DNA from: Deltaproteobacteria bacterium
GTDB taxonomy: Bacteria > Desulfobacterota > Binatia > UTPRO1
Reading direction: 5' to 3'
DNA length: 64,000 nucleotides
Assembly: GCA_016200545.1 (NCBI GenBank)
Contig: JACQEO010000049.1
Location: 43,767-107,766, forward strand
Positions 39,222 to 50,844 of this stretch are shown one piece after another. Below the pieces are notes generated by a model that ran no database searches, was not told the DNA's origin, and was given only the letters and a program-made list of their open reading frames with translations. Numbering within the stretch: position 1 is the first letter of the stretch; every line of letters starts with the position of its first letter. The position numbers were made by a program, and so were the translations under genes.

Positions 39222-40574
39222 ATGAGCACATTGTGGGAGCGGACGCTGGCCGAGCTCCAGCTCGTGGTGCCGAGCCAAGAGTTCACTGCGTGGATCTCAT
39301 GTCTTCGGACGGCGGGCGATCCCGACGAGACATTGACGGTCGAAGCCCCGAGTGCGTTCCATCGGAGTTGGGTACAGCGCCACTTTCTCGAGCGCATTCG
39401 AACGACGGTGGAGAGCGTCGCAGGGCGTGCGGTGCCCGTGGTCCTGGCGGTGGGGACTTCCGGCGCAGCGGCGGTGCGCAACGAGTCGGCGGGCACCACG
39501 GCGAACGGCTGCGCTCCGGCGTCGGTTTCGCCACCACCGATACGCATCCGCACCGCAACGCGCGGCATGGGGACGCATGAGCCCAGCTTCGAGAGCTTCG
39601 TCGTGGGAACCTGCAACCAGCTGGCGCATGCGGCGGCGCGCGCGGTCGCAGCTGCGCCTGGCCGCCAGTACAACCCGCTCTGCATTTATGGCGGCGTCGG
39701 GCTCGGCAAGACGCACCTCATCCATGCGATCGCCGGCGAGCTGCGCGCTCGCTTCCGCAGCGCCCGCGTGCTCGCGATCGGCGCCGAGCTGTTCGTGAAC
39801 GAGATGGTCAGCGCCGTCCGGCGGCAACAGATGGAGACGTTTCATCATCGCTTCCGGCGCATCGACACGCTGCTCGTCGACGACGTCCAGTTCATTGCCG
39901 GCAAGGAGCGCACGCAAGAGGAGTTCCTTCACACCTTCAATCTCTTGTGCGCGGCGGGTAAGCAGATCGTGGTCTCGTCGGACAAACCGCCGCGCGAGAT
40001 CGCCAACCTCGAAGCGGGGCTGCGCAGCCGCTTCGAGGGTGGTCTCATGACCGAGGTAACGCCGCCCGATACCGCGACACGCCGGGGCATCTTGGAGCGC
40101 AAAGCGGCCGACGCGGGCATCGTACTACCGGCCGACGTTGTCGCCTTCCTCGCCGAGCGCATCCGGGCGACCAGCGTCCGGGAGCTCGAGGGCACCTTGA
40201 CGCGCATCCGTGCCCTGGCGTCGCTCACCGGACGCACGATCGACCTCGCGCTCGCCGCGGAGGTCGTCGGACCGATGCGCGGCGGTGATCAGCGCCATGC
40301 GACTGCGGAGCGCATCGAGAGGCTAGTGGGCGCGGAGCTGGGGGTTGAGGCGCGCGCGCTGCGCTCCCCACGTCGCGAGGCCCGCCTGGTATTCGCCCGA
40401 CAAGTCGCGATGTTTTTCTTGCGGAACGTCTTGGGCCTCTCGCTCGCCGCGATCGGCGAGCGCTACGGCCGTGACCACACGACGGTGTTGCACGCGGTGC
40501 GGGTCGTCAACAAGCGCCGCGATCGCGACCCCGAAGTGCGGCGGTTGGTGAGTGCGTTGGAGGAGAAGTTGTGA
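39222..40574 (+). CDS. dnaA: Chromosomal replication initiator DnaA
   Basis: 450 aa. The ATG at 39222 (MSTLWERTLAELQLVVPSQE) follows GGGAGGG; a GTG directly before it is an alternative. Domain I is at the N-terminus, with a short variable linker. The AAA+ domain (about residues 120-335) begins SFESFVVGTCNQLAHAA, with Walker A GGVGLGKTH, Walker B LLVDDVQF, and SSDKPPREIANLEAGLRSRF. The C-terminal DNA-binding domain IV includes LSLAAIGERYGRDHTTVLHA, the family signature. It melts the origin and recruits DnaB. Unusually, dnaN, recF and gyrB do not follow; a small secreted protein gene does. Confidence 0.95.
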   Translation: MSTLWERTLAELQLVVPSQEFTAWISCLRTAGDPDETLTVEAPSAFHRSWVQRHFLERIRTTVESVAGRAVPVVLAVGTSGAAAVRNESAGTTANGCAPASVSPPPIRIRTATRGMGTHEPSFESFVVGTCNQLAHAAARAVAAAPGRQYNPLCIYGGVGLGKTHLIHAIAGELRARFRSARVLAIGAELFVNEMVSAVRRQQMETFHHRFRRIDTLLVDDVQFIAGKERTQEEFLHTFNLLCAAGKQIVVSSDKPPREIANLEAGLRSRFEGGLMTEVTPPDTATRRGILERKAADAGIVLPADVVAFLAERIRATSVRELEGTLTRIRALASLTGRTIDLALAAEVVGPMRGGDQRHATAERIERLVGAELGVEARALRSPRREARLVFARQVAMFFLRNVLGLSLAAIGERYGRDHTTVLHAVRVVNKRRDRDPEVRRLVSALEEKL

Positions 40575-40715
40575 TGGGGGTGGCGACGCACTGATGACGG
40601 GTCGAGGGCGGGGGGAGGCACCAACCGCCGGCTTCGCGGTGACGCACAAGTATGCATTGCGCGTTCGTCCATGGAGTGGCAAAATGGCGCAACAACTCCG
40701 CGGAGGTGGCGCATC

Positions 40716-41249
40716 ATGCGAAAGATCCTCGTCGGCGTAATGGTGGCGATGATGGCGATGGCGGGACCGGCGATGGCGGGACCGGGAGGCATGGGCGGTG
40801 GCTGCGATCCGGCTGCACCGCACGCCGGCGGTGCGGTACACTTCACCAACCCGACCGGTGGGATGGTCTACGAACACGGCCACGGTGCGGGAGCGGAGTT
40901 CGGATTGGCGTTCGCGTCGACCGGCTTGAGCCTCCTCTACCTGCCGGTCCGTTTTGTCTACGGCGTCGTCGGCGCCGGGCTGGGCGGCTTCGGCGGTTGG
41001 GCGACGGGCGGCGACCTGCGCACGGCGAAGGGCCTCTGGCGTCCCACGACCGAGGGCCACTACTTCATCCGTCCGGACTACCTCGATGGCAGCGAGCGAT
41101 TCCGGTTCAACGGCGCCGTTTCACCGGTGCGCGAGACCCAGGTCGCCGAGGCGCCCCTCGTCACCACGCACGAGTCGCACGAATCGGTCGTGAATGAAGC
41201 AGCGCCGCTCGAGCCGGCCCCGGCCGACGTCGACGACGATACGCTCTGA
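40716..41249 (+). CDS. Small exported protein with glycine-rich hydrophobic segment
   Basis: 177 aa from MRKILVGVMVAMMAMAGPAMA, a textbook Sec signal peptide (GGAGGTGG about 8 nt upstream). The mature protein starts GPGGMGGGCDP with some His. A hydrophobic, Gly-rich segment lies in the middle (LSLLYLPVRFVYGVVGAGLGGFGGW), followed by an acidic C-terminus ending PADVDDDTL. I do not recognise the family. The central segment may be membrane-inserted or amphipathic. It lies about 140 bp after dnaA on the same strand but with its own RBS. Confidence 0.7.
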   Translation: MRKILVGVMVAMMAMAGPAMAGPGGMGGGCDPAAPHAGGAVHFTNPTGGMVYEHGHGAGAEFGLAFASTGLSLLYLPVRFVYGVVGAGLGGFGGWATGGDLRTAKGLWRPTTEGHYFIRPDYLDGSERFRFNGAVSPVRETQVAEAPLVTTHESHESVVNEAAPLEPAPADVDDDTL

Positions 41250-41299
41250 CGTCTTCGCCCTGCTGACGCGCTGAGCCCCCCGCGCGCGCCGGCAGCGTC

Positions 41300-42091
41300 T
41301 CAGCCGCGCTCGACGTCGTCGACACCACGCGCCGCGAGTTCGCGCTCGAGGTCCGCGATGTAGCGGCTGTACGCCTCGGGGCGCACCGCCCACCACTCGT
41401 CGTCGACGTGTGACGCACAGCGCACGCGCATCCGTGCCTGCACGCGCGGTGCGTACACGAAGATCTCGCCGGCGGGCTCGAGCCGGAAGAGCGGCCAGAC
41501 GACGTCCTCGGGCGCGACGATAACGGTGATCGGAGCCTCGATCGCCTCCGGATCCTCGTCGAGGACGACCGCGCGCAGGGTCTCGTCGGCGCCGAGCTCG
41601 GGGACCGGATCGGCAGCGGGGAGCCCGATCCGCAGCAGATCGAGGAGCCGCTCGGCGACGGTCGCCGGTGGCAAGAAATGCTCACCGCCGCGCCGCCCCG
41701 CTACCGAGACCGCGAAATGGAGCGGCCGTACCGTCGCGAACGGCTCGATGGCGTCAAAGATCGTCGGCGCGAGGGCGGCAACCTCGCGCCAGTGTTCCTC
41801 GTCCCACGCGCGCACGGCGGCGCGATACAGCGCGCTCGCCCGCACGGCGGCGATCGCCGCCTCGCACGCGATCGCAAGTCGCCGCAGCTCGGCGACCGCT
41901 ACCGCGCAGGCCTCGCGATCGGGTTCGGGATCGCGCGACCGTTCCCGCATCTCACTCCCGATCGCGAGCGCGGGCGCGAGATAGCGCGCCTCGCAGTCGG
42001 CGGCAAGGGCACGGTAGCGCCGCGCCCGCGTATAGGAGCCGCCGAGATCGGCGATGAGCCGCGCCGCCTCGTCGAGCAGGTCGCCGGCCAT
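41300..42091 (-). CDS. Hypothetical protein, helical N-terminus (263 aa)
   Basis: Starts MAGDLLDEAARLIADLGGSY; the frame extends to 42181 across the end of the next gene, with a poorly placed ribosome site, so the internal ATG is preferred. The first half is strongly helical and Ala-rich (about residues 1-110). The second half has mixed strands (EEHWREVAALAPTIFDAIEP, RPLHFAVSVAGRRGGEHFLP, VIVAPEDVVWPLFRLEPAGE). No catalytic motif or signal peptide is visible and I do not recognise the family. It is encoded downstream of the lipoprotein at 42141-42662 and is probably co-transcribed with it. Confidence 0.55.
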   Translation of the reverse strand: MAGDLLDEAARLIADLGGSYTRARRYRALAADCEARYLAPALAIGSEMRERSRDPEPDREACAVAVAELRRLAIACEAAIAAVRASALYRAAVRAWDEEHWREVAALAPTIFDAIEPFATVRPLHFAVSVAGRRGGEHFLPPATVAERLLDLLRIGLPAADPVPELGADETLRAVVLDEDPEAIEAPITVIVAPEDVVWPLFRLEPAGEIFVYAPRVQARMRVRCASHVDDEWWAVRPEAYSRYIADLERELAARGVDDVERG

Positions 42092-42140
42092 GTCATCACC
42101 GCTACCCCCGGGCGTCGCAGGGGTCAAAGCGGCGAGCGCC

Positions 42141-42662
42141 TCAGGAAGGGACCGCTCCCTCCGACGGGACGAGGTCCTCATCCTCCGTCTTCAGACCCGT
42201 GTCCTTCATGAGGAGGCTGAGCGCGGCCGCGACGGTCACCAGCTCGTCACGCGCCCGTTGCATCTCCTCGGTACCGTGGGCGAGCGCCGTGTAGTCCTTG
42301 CGCTCCATGGCGGCGATGATCGCCGTGAAGGAGTCGTGCAGATCGTGCCACGCCTTCGTGTAGCGCTCGTGGACCTGAGCCACCGGGGCGGTGCGCGGCC
42401 GAAATCGCTCGACGTCTTCAAGATGGAGCTCGACGTCGTCCATCGCGGCGCCGAGCGTGCTGATCACGTAGTCGTCGTCGACGTACTGCGAACGGCGTAC
42501 GTCGTGGATGGCCTTCAAGACTTCGGCTTCGACGGGCTCCCACTTCTTGATCTTGTCGACGTACGCGACCACGTCCGCGACCACGGCGGGATCGCGGGCG
42601 GGAGGGCGGGCGCACGCTGCGAGAACCAGGAGAAGCATGGACAGCAAGATGCGAGCGCTCAT
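42141..42662 (-). CDS. Small helical lipoprotein
   Basis: 173 aa. MSARILLSMLLLVLAAC is a signal peptide with the lipobox LAAC. The mature part is largely helical and acidic, with a repeated pattern of Asp/Glu and hydrophobics (ADVVAYVDKIKKWEPVEAEV, LEDVERFRPRTAPVAQVHER, HDSFTAIIAAMERKDYTALA). It ends with an acidic tail. I do not recognise the family. It is divergent from the ferritin-like gene; their starts are about 90 bp apart, leaving room for two promoters. Confidence 0.7.
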   Translation of the reverse strand: MSARILLSMLLLVLAACARPPARDPAVVADVVAYVDKIKKWEPVEAEVLKAIHDVRRSQYVDDDYVISTLGAAMDDVELHLEDVERFRPRTAPVAQVHERYTKAWHDLHDSFTAIIAAMERKDYTALAHGTEEMQRARDELVTVAAALSLLMKDTGLKTEDEDLVPSEGAVPS

Positions 42663-42753
42663 CCGCTCCCTCTGTATCGTTCTGAGGTACGGAACGAAAG
42701 CGCGGGACGTGATGCGCTTCCCAAACCCCCGAGCGACTTGTTATGCCCGGGTC

Positions 42754-43392
42754 ATGAAGACGCGCCGCCACCGGGCGACGATCCGCGAGGTACTCGACGT
42801 CGCGATCGAGCTCGAGCGGAAGACGATGGCGCTCTATACGGCGCTCGTTCGCACGTTCAAGGACACCGAGGAGCTGCGTGGATTCTGGTTCTCCATGGCG
42901 CGCCATGAGGCTGGCCACTGCGGAGCGCTGACGCTGGTCGAGAGCCTGCTCGAGAGCGATCCGACGCTCGCCGGCGATCGCAAGGTCTGGTTCGACGAGA
43001 CCACCGTCGCCCGTCTACGCGCGCTGCTCACGGCCTATCTGAAGGAGGCGCGTCGCGGCGTCGACGTCGAGCGCGCGTTGGCGATGGCGCTCGACATCGA
43101 GAGCTCGGAGCTCGAGGACGTGGTCGTCGATCTGCTGCAGGTCGTGAAAGACCGTCGTTGGCGTGAGCAAGCCGTCCAGATGCTCATTCACGACCTCGGC
43201 GACCTGAGCTTCATGATCGAGAAATACACCACCGACGACCAATTGCTCGCCCGCGCCGACGAGCTCGTCGAGCGCCGCGTAGGAGGTTTGCGAACGCAGG
43301 TTCGGGCGCGCGGCGTCACCGCGTCGCCACCCTCCGCACGCCACGTGGGCTCGGGCGTCGGTCGCACCGGCCGCGTACGTCGTCGTCGATGA
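42754..43392 (+). CDS. Ferritin-like (rubrerythrin-type) helical protein
   Basis: 212 aa from MKTRRHRATIREVLDVAIEL. The pattern IELERKTMALYTALVRTF with MARHEAGHCGALTLVESLLES (ExxxH), then ESSELEDVVVDLLQVVKD and VQMLIHDLGDLSFM, resembles a four-helix bundle ferritin-like fold with carboxylate/His metal ligands. The C-terminal 35 residues are Arg-rich and probably disordered. It may bind a diiron site and act in oxidative stress or iron handling. Sequence divergence makes function uncertain, and an upstream in-frame ATG (about 42714) is possible. Confidence 0.65.
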   Translation: MKTRRHRATIREVLDVAIELERKTMALYTALVRTFKDTEELRGFWFSMARHEAGHCGALTLVESLLESDPTLAGDRKVWFDETTVARLRALLTAYLKEARRGVDVERALAMALDIESSELEDVVVDLLQVVKDRRWREQAVQMLIHDLGDLSFMIEKYTTDDQLLARADELVERRVGGLRTQVRARGVTASPPSARHVGSGVGRTGRVRRRR

Positions 43393-43471
43393 ATTGTCGG
43401 GAAGACGCGAGAAATGAGAGTACGCCGGGCGGACCCGTCAGGGGACCGCTCGCGACGTCACACGGATCGGG

Positions 43472-43720
43472 CTAGTTGGAGGCACGCGAGGGCATCATCT
43501 CGTCCTCGGAATCTTCGAGAAGGCTTTCCATGGCGACGCCTCGGCGTCCCGCAAAGCGTGCCAACGACGCGCGCGCGAGCTTGCTCGGGGCAGAGTGACC
43601 CTTCTCCCACCGGTTCACCGTGCTGACGGTGATGCCGAGCGCATGCGCGAACTCCTCTTGGGTGAGGTTGAGACGGTTGCGGAGATCACGAATCACGGGT
43701 GCAAGTCTGTCCACGATCAT
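43472..43720 (-). CDS. XRE-family helix-turn-helix regulator
   Basis: 82 aa, starting MIVDRLAPVIRDLRNRL. An alternative GTG start two codons in has a better-spaced GGAGG (8 nt). The HTH is LNLTQEEFAHALGITVSTVN, followed by RWEKGHSAPSKLA, the classic lambda-repressor/Cro pattern. The tail is acidic with Met (EDSEDEMMPSRASN). There is no sensor domain. It lies downstream of the glycosyltransferase on the same strand, with a 113-bp gap. The targets are unknown. Confidence 0.85.
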   Translation of the reverse strand: MIVDRLAPVIRDLRNRLNLTQEEFAHALGITVSTVNRWEKGHSAPSKLARASLARFAGRRGVAMESLLEDSEDEMMPSRASN

Positions 43721-43833
43721 TTCCTCCGAGTGAGGAAGGGAGCAAGACGAATGCCACGGCGCACGCCGTCGAACACGCCGATTTCCAGGACCTACGGCAG
43801 CCGCGGGCGCCGAAAAAGTACCGTGACGCCGAC

Positions 43834-44532
43834 TCAATGGCGAATCAGCAAGGAGGCAACTGCGCGAATGATGCGGAGTGTGTCCACGACCTTGCGGTAG
43901 TGACTGCGACGCTCGGCGATGGGCGGATAGTAGACCGCGACCGGCACGGACTTGACGGGAATCTCGGCACGTGCGGCGCGGATGATGACGGTACTCTCGT
44001 ACTCGAAGCGCCTGCCGTCGACGGGAAGTGGGAGCACAGTCGCCAGCGGATAGACCCGGAATCCCGACTGGGTGTCGCCGACGACCGTTCCGGCGGCGAC
44101 ACGGATCGCCACGTTCGCGACGCGATTTCCGAAGAGATTCGCCGCCGCGACCTCCTGTGAGCCGATGGTGCGGACGCCGATCACGATCGCGGCGGGATCC
44201 GTGCGTGCTGCCGCGAGGAGCGTCGGGATTTCGCCGCCGAGGTGCTGTCCGTCGCCGTCCATCGTGAGCGCGTGCGTGTAGCCTCGCGCCGCGAGGTGCT
44301 GCATGCCGGTGAGCAGCGCGGCCCCTTTACCGCGGTTGCGCGCGTGGCACAGCACCTCCGCGCCCGCTAGACGCGCACGTTCGGCGGTGCCGTCGTCCGA
44401 GCCGTCGTCGACCACCACGACGGCATCGAAATGCCGACGCGCGTCCGCAACGACCGGCGCGATCGTCGCGGCGCACTGGTAGGCCGGGATCAGTACCGCG
44501 GCGCGAAAGGCGTGGCCGTCACTGGTTGTCAT
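43834..44532 (-). CDS. Family 2 glycosyltransferase
   Basis: 232 aa, a compact GT-A domain. AVLIPAYQCAATIAPVVADA begins the nucleotide-binding fold, then VVVVDDGSDDGTAERARLAG, NRGKGAALLTGM and MDGDGQH (the DxD-type motif). QSGFRVYPL and FEYESTVIIRAARA follow. It resembles dolichol-phosphate mannosyltransferase-like enzymes that attach a sugar to a lipid carrier. There are no transmembrane segments, so a partner or membrane association is expected. It is close to the GST gene on the same strand (30 bp), and an operon is plausible. Confidence 0.9.
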   Translation of the reverse strand: MTTSDGHAFRAAVLIPAYQCAATIAPVVADARRHFDAVVVVDDGSDDGTAERARLAGAEVLCHARNRGKGAALLTGMQHLAARGYTHALTMDGDGQHLGGEIPTLLAAARTDPAAIVIGVRTIGSQEVAAANLFGNRVANVAIRVAAGTVVGDTQSGFRVYPLATVLPLPVDGRRFEYESTVIIRAARAEIPVKSVPVAVYYPPIAERRSHYRKVVDTLRIIRAVASLLIRH

Positions 44533-44562
44533 GCTGCGCGAGGCGGAGGCGTCTCGTTCCGC

Positions 44563-45474
44563 TCACGCGGGTGCGAGCCGAAAGCCGGCTTGTGGGAAGT
44601 GCACGACGATCTCGCCGACCTGCGGATCGCGACGCCGGATCGCGATGTCGCTCGCCGTCAGGGCGACGATTTGGCCCGCGACCGGATCGAGCGCGTAATC
44701 GTCGGCGGTCACGGTCACCCGGTCCCCGGGCTTCGCTCCGTTCGGATCGGCCGGATCGGTGGCGGGTGGCGTCGCCGGATCGCTACGGGCCGCGATCGCC
44801 AACGCCTCGTCGGCGGATAGTGGGGTGGATGCGCCGTGGCCCATCGCGTCGACGCGGTCGAACCAGGCGGCGACGGCGGGCGCCGCGGCGATGAGGCGCG
44901 CGGCCGCGGGATCCATGCGCGCGAACCACAGGACGTGGAAGCAGGCTGCGTCCGCGAGACTGAACGCGTCGCCGAGAACGAACGCGCGGTCGGCGAGCTG
45001 GCGGTTCAACGCGTCACAGTAGGCGCGGAGCTGGTTCTTTGCGTGCGGCGCTTGTTCGGCGAGGGCATCGATCCGAAGACCGGGCACCATCTTCTCGCGG
45101 TCGGCCTTGAACTCGGGCGGCATCGACGGTCCCATCGCCGCAAGCACGAGCGTGGCGGCCGCCATGAACAGCTGGCGGTCCGCCCACCAGGCGAGGATCT
45201 CGGCTGCGCCTCCGGTACCGCCCGGAAAGATCGTGGGCTGCGGGTGGCGCGCTTCGATCTCACGCAGGATGCAGGCGGTGTCGCAGTAGACGTCGGCGCC
45301 GATTTGCAGCACCGGGATCCGCCGGTATCCGCCTGTCAGCGGCACGAGTTGCGGCTTCGGATTCCACATCGGTTGCTCGACCCCACGCCAGGCGAGGCGT
45401 TTGGCCGCAAATACTTTGCGGACCTTCTCGGAAAACGGCGACATCGGATAGTGATGGAGAATCAGCTCCGTCAT
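44563..45474 (-). CDS. Glutathione S-transferase family protein with C-terminal extension
   Basis: 303 aa. The N-terminal thioredoxin fold has LILHHYPMSPFSEKVRKVFA (Ser/Pro motif), VPLTGGYRRIPVLQIGADVY and DTACILREIEARHP. The C-terminal helical GST domain has FSLADAACFHVLWFARM. Residues about 225-303 form an added domain starting GAKPGDRVTVTADDYALDP and ending VVHFPQAGFRLAPA, rich in strands. It is not part of a normal GST. Family members conjugate glutathione or act as reductases; the substrate is unknown. It is the first gene of a minus-strand group with the glycosyltransferase. Confidence 0.85.
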   Translation of the reverse strand: MTELILHHYPMSPFSEKVRKVFAAKRLAWRGVEQPMWNPKPQLVPLTGGYRRIPVLQIGADVYCDTACILREIEARHPQPTIFPGGTGGAAEILAWWADRQLFMAAATLVLAAMGPSMPPEFKADREKMVPGLRIDALAEQAPHAKNQLRAYCDALNRQLADRAFVLGDAFSLADAACFHVLWFARMDPAAARLIAAAPAVAAWFDRVDAMGHGASTPLSADEALAIAARSDPATPPATDPADPNGAKPGDRVTVTADDYALDPVAGQIVALTASDIAIRRRDPQVGEIVVHFPQAGFRLAPA

Positions 45475-45534
45475 CGTTCCCTCCTTGCACGTCGCGACCG
45501 CCGTGTCGTAGCTGGCGGCGCCGTCGCCGGCAAC

Positions 45535-46494
45535 TCAGCGGCGGGGAAGGAGGTAACCGGTGCTGAACGTTCCGAGCGTCTCCGTGAAGAAGATGAGGCG
45601 CGTGAGCGGCGCCGGGCTCGGGTCGGCGCTGAACAGCATCGCGCCACTCGATCCGCTGATGCCGGGGCCGATGACGGACACGAGATCGCTCACGACGACT
45701 CCGCTCACGTCGACGTGCTCCGGCCCGAGGCTCGCGCCGGTGTTGCGTATCGCCTCGAAATTCCACTGCGTCGGCGCCGCAGCGGCCGCGTAGGTCGGAC
45801 CCGGCACGTCGACGAACGAGACGAAGATCAACTGATTGCCGCCGAGCGCCGCCGGGGCGAGCGTGGCGGGATCGTAGAACGCCGTGAGATCTGCATTCGC
45901 CGGCTGGATGGGCGTCAAGAGGACGGTGCTGCCGTCGATGACGCTGCCCAGCGTCGGGTTCGGTTGCTTCGGTGCACACGCATCGGCGCCCGGGGTGGGA
46001 GGATGAATGGCGGAGCGCGCCGCACCCGGCGACCCCCAGGCCGAGCCGGTCGCGACGTTCGCGACGGTGAAGTTGCCGGCGAGGCCGCGGCTCACGATCG
46101 GTTGACCCATCTCGTTGACGGCGGTGGCGATCACCACACCGGGGGTTGCGGCGAGGCCGCTCGTCCGCAACGCGCCGACGTCTATCAGCGCGAGGCCGCC
46201 GGTCCCCGGTAAGCCGTTGGTGCCGGGGGTTGCCGGTACGGTGACTGTTTGGCTGAACGGCGCCGTGAACTGCGGTCCGTAGAACACCAGCTCGACGCGC
46301 AGCTCGGAGGCGGCCTCATTGCGGATGCTCACGAAGCTCGTGAACCCGTCACGCACGTCGTAGTAGAAGATGACTTGATCGCCCCTGTTGTTTGGCCGCC
46401 CCGTGGCGCCCGGAAAGGCGGTCTGGGCACGCGCCACGGTGCACAGGGCAGGGAAGAGCATGGCGGCGAGGGCCACCGCACGAGCGACACGCAT
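45535..46494 (-). CDS. Secreted protein of unknown function (beta-rich)
   Basis: 319 aa from MRVARAVALAAMLFPALCTV, a signal peptide ending ARAQT. The mature part is strand-rich with no Cys pairs beyond one (DACAPKQPNP). It includes PNNRGDQVIFYYDVRDGFTS, VSIRNEAASELRVELVFYGP and a C-terminal FFTETLGTFSTGYLLPRR. It looks like an exported surface or periplasmic protein; I do not recognise the family. The frame is open much further upstream, but only this start yields a signal peptide. Confidence 0.65.
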   Translation of the reverse strand: MRVARAVALAAMLFPALCTVARAQTAFPGATGRPNNRGDQVIFYYDVRDGFTSFVSIRNEAASELRVELVFYGPQFTAPFSQTVTVPATPGTNGLPGTGGLALIDVGALRTSGLAATPGVVIATAVNEMGQPIVSRGLAGNFTVANVATGSAWGSPGAARSAIHPPTPGADACAPKQPNPTLGSVIDGSTVLLTPIQPANADLTAFYDPATLAPAALGGNQLIFVSFVDVPGPTYAAAAAPTQWNFEAIRNTGASLGPEHVDVSGVVVSDLVSVIGPGISGSSGAMLFSADPSPAPLTRLIFFTETLGTFSTGYLLPRR

Positions 46495-47262
46495 GCGGTG
46501 TCGAGTGCGCACGAGGTGTGCCGCGCCGGGTTCCGATGTCGTTGAGAAAATCGGCGATCGCATGCGTGCAGATTTGCATGACCTGGCGTTCCCATCCCTC
46601 GCTCTAGTCCTGGGAAGGTGGGGTGCATGGAGAAGGTCAGGAGGTGGGTGAACGCCGCGCACTCTCGCCGGGCGGAGATCGTGATAGCCGGCACGCTGTT
46701 CGCCCGCCCCGGGCTGAGCGTCATCGAGGAGTGTGCCCCCGGGGTGCAGAGACGACACCTTCATCGCTGCGCGGGCCAATTCCGAGCTACGGCGGCGGCG
46801 AAGACAACGCGCGCCGACCCCGAGACGTGACGCCTGCTCAGCGCCGGGTTTTCGACGCCGGCGGCGCGTCGAGGTTTCGACGCTCGTTCAACGACAATCG
46901 CAGCAGACATCTCGCCAGGATTTTGGCCCGGTCATTCATTATTGTCCCTACATGAAGAGCATTATGTCGTACGAGATCCGTGATCATAGTGCCCGGGCTT
47001 CGTGCGTGTGGACGGTGAAGTCTCGCTGGCGCGTTCACTTACGTAGCGCGGCGTTGCTCGTCGACCGACCGCGTCGAGCGTTGCGGCGCACCCCAGGCAC
47101 GTCGGTTGCTCAGCTCGTTTCCGATGAGCATGTCGTTGCCGCGTCACCTCACAGCGGCGATTTCCCGTCGCGTTTTCGGCGCCTGCCCGCTGACCATGTC
47201 GACGCGTATTCCCCTCTGGCCGCTGATCAATCAGCTGCGGGCCGCGTAAGAGGAGGCCGCCG
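46495..47262. other. Long intergenic stretch without a supported gene
   Basis: 768 bp between divergent genes. Frames are open in places but give Arg-rich shadow sequence with no ribosome site or recognisable domain. The part at about 46900-47000 is more AT-rich and is where a promoter for the hybrid kinase gene could lie. Nothing else is seen. Confidence 0.5.
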
Positions 47263-48861
47263 GTGCCGCAGGTCCGACTACCGCAGCCGTTGCGCGTCCT
47301 CGTCGTCGAGGACAACGCGTCGGACGCCGAGCTCATGATCGCCGAGCTGCGCGCGAGCGGCTTCAAACCGGTATGGCGCCGCGTCGAGACCGCCGCGGAA
47401 TTCGCGGCCCGGCTCGACGGCGCGCTCGACGTGGTCCTCTCCGACTACTTGCTTCCGCAATTCGATGCGCCGAGCGTCATGCGGCTCCTCGCCGCCAGCG
47501 GCCTCGACATTCCGCTGATCGTCGTGACCGGCGCGGTGAGCGAGGAAGTGGCGGTCGCCTGCCTGCAACAAGGCGCCACCGACTATTTGTTGAAGGATCG
47601 TCTCGCGCGCTTGCCCCAGGCGGTGGCACGTGCGCTCGATCTCTGCCAGCTCCGGCGCGAAAAGCGGCGTGCGGACGAGGAGCTGCGGCGCCGCGAACTC
47701 CGTTTCCGCGCCATCATCGAGCACAATCCCGACGCGATGGTGATCGCCGACGCGCAAGGGCGCATCACGCTCGTCAACTCGCGGGCCGAGGCGCTTTTCG
47801 GATATCCGCGCGAGGAGATGCTCGGCACGCCGCTCGAGATCCTGCTGCCGCAGGCAGCCACGGATCAATCGCGCTCCGAGCAGGATCGACGCGGCCTGCG
47901 CAAGGACGGCTGCGAGATCCCGCTCGAGATCAGTCGGGAGGCGATCGACACCGGCGAGGGGCGGTTCCTCGCCACCGCGATCCGCGATGTCACCGCGCGC
48001 GCGCGCGCGGACGCGGCGGCGGCCCGTGCCCAGCGCGAGCAACTCGAGCTCCGCGATCGCGTGCTCAGCCAAGTCTCCCACGAGCTGCGAGGGCCCCTCA
48101 ACTCCATCCACGGCTTTCTGACACTCCTGCTCGAAGGCATCGACGGCGACGTGAACGCGCGGCAGCGGGAGCACCTCCAGCGCGCCGCGAGCAACGTCGA
48201 CGAGCTCGCCTCGCTGATCGGCGAGCTGCTCGACGTCTCGCGCGCCGAGATGGGCCCGCTCCCCGTGTGCCCGCAACCGACCGAGCTCGACGAGTTGGTG
48301 CGCGGGATCATCACGCCCTTTCGCCGTATGGTCGCGGCCCAGGGGATCACCCTCTCGGCGCGCATCGCCGAGGCCCTGCCGCCGGCGTACATCGACGCGA
48401 AGCGCATGCGTCAGGTCTTGCTGAACCTCGTCGACAACGCGATCAAGTTCACGCCGCCCGGCGGCACGATCACCATCACCGCCGACGTGGATACGGCCGC
48501 GCCGGGATGGCTGCAGGTGAGCGTCGCCGACACCGGCTGCGGCATCAGCGCGCAGGGCAGGACGCGCGTCTTCGAGCGGCACTATCAGGAGACGCGCAAG
48601 CGCAGCCCCGAGGCCTCGAGCGTCGGCCTCGGACTCGGTCTCTTCATCTGCAAGCTCCTCATTGAGCGGCACGGCGGCAAGATCTGGGTCGAGAGCGAGC
48701 TCGGCCACGGCAGCGTCTTCGCATTCACGTTGCCGATCGCGTCCGCGGCGGCCCGTGAGGTGGATGCTCCGGCGCCCGTCGCCGGTGTGCCGTCGCAGCC
48801 GGACATTATGTGGAGTAACACGGGCGCCGCGCCCTCGTCCGGTCACGGTTCCGGCAACTGA
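47263..48861 (+). CDS. Hybrid sensor histidine kinase: receiver, PAS, HisKA, HATPase
   Basis: 532 aa from a GTG with AGGAGG about 6 nt before it. The receiver comes first (residues 10-130): [14 protein letters not shown], phospho-Asp in VVLSDYLLP, Thr in [10 protein letters not shown], Lys in [15 protein letters not shown] domain follows (about 150-255; [20 protein letters not shown]), then HisKA ([18 protein letters not shown]) and HATPase_c ([35 protein letters not shown]). It has no transmembrane segment, so it is cytosolic and probably fed by another kinase or a small ligand. It is convergent with the sigma54 activator gene, which lacks a receiver. Confidence 0.95.
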   Translation: MPQVRLPQPLRVLVVEDNASDAELMIAELRASGFKPVWRRVETAAEFAARLDGALDVVLSDYLLPQFDAPSVMRLLAASGLDIPLIVVTGAVSEEVAVACLQQGATDYLLKDRLARLPQAVARALDLCQLRREKRRADEELRRRELRFRAIIEHNPDAMVIADAQGRITLVNSRAEALFGYPREEMLGTPLEILLPQAATDQSRSEQDRRGLRKDGCEIPLEISREAIDTGEGRFLATAIRDVTARARADAAAARAQREQLELRDRVLSQVSHELRGPLNSIHGFLTLLLEGIDGDVNARQREHLQRAASNVDELASLIGELLDVSRAEMGPLPVCPQPTELDELVRGIITPFRRMVAAQGITLSARIAEALPPAYIDAKRMRQVLLNLVDNAIKFTPPGGTITITADVDTAAPGWLQVSVADTGCGISAQGRTRVFERHYQETRKRSPEASSVGLGLGLFICKLLIERHGGKIWVESELGHGSVFAFTLPIASAAAREVDAPAPVAGVPSQPDIMWSNTGAAPSSGHGSGN

Positions 48862-48897
48862 CTCTCTGCTCTCGACGCGCCCCAGAGATATCGGACG

Positions 48898-50844
<1,947 letters not shown>

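Noticed and set aside
46962..47366. Minus-strand frame of 134 codons upstream of the hybrid kinase
   Set aside because: It overlaps the start of the well-supported kinase gene and has no start context or motif.
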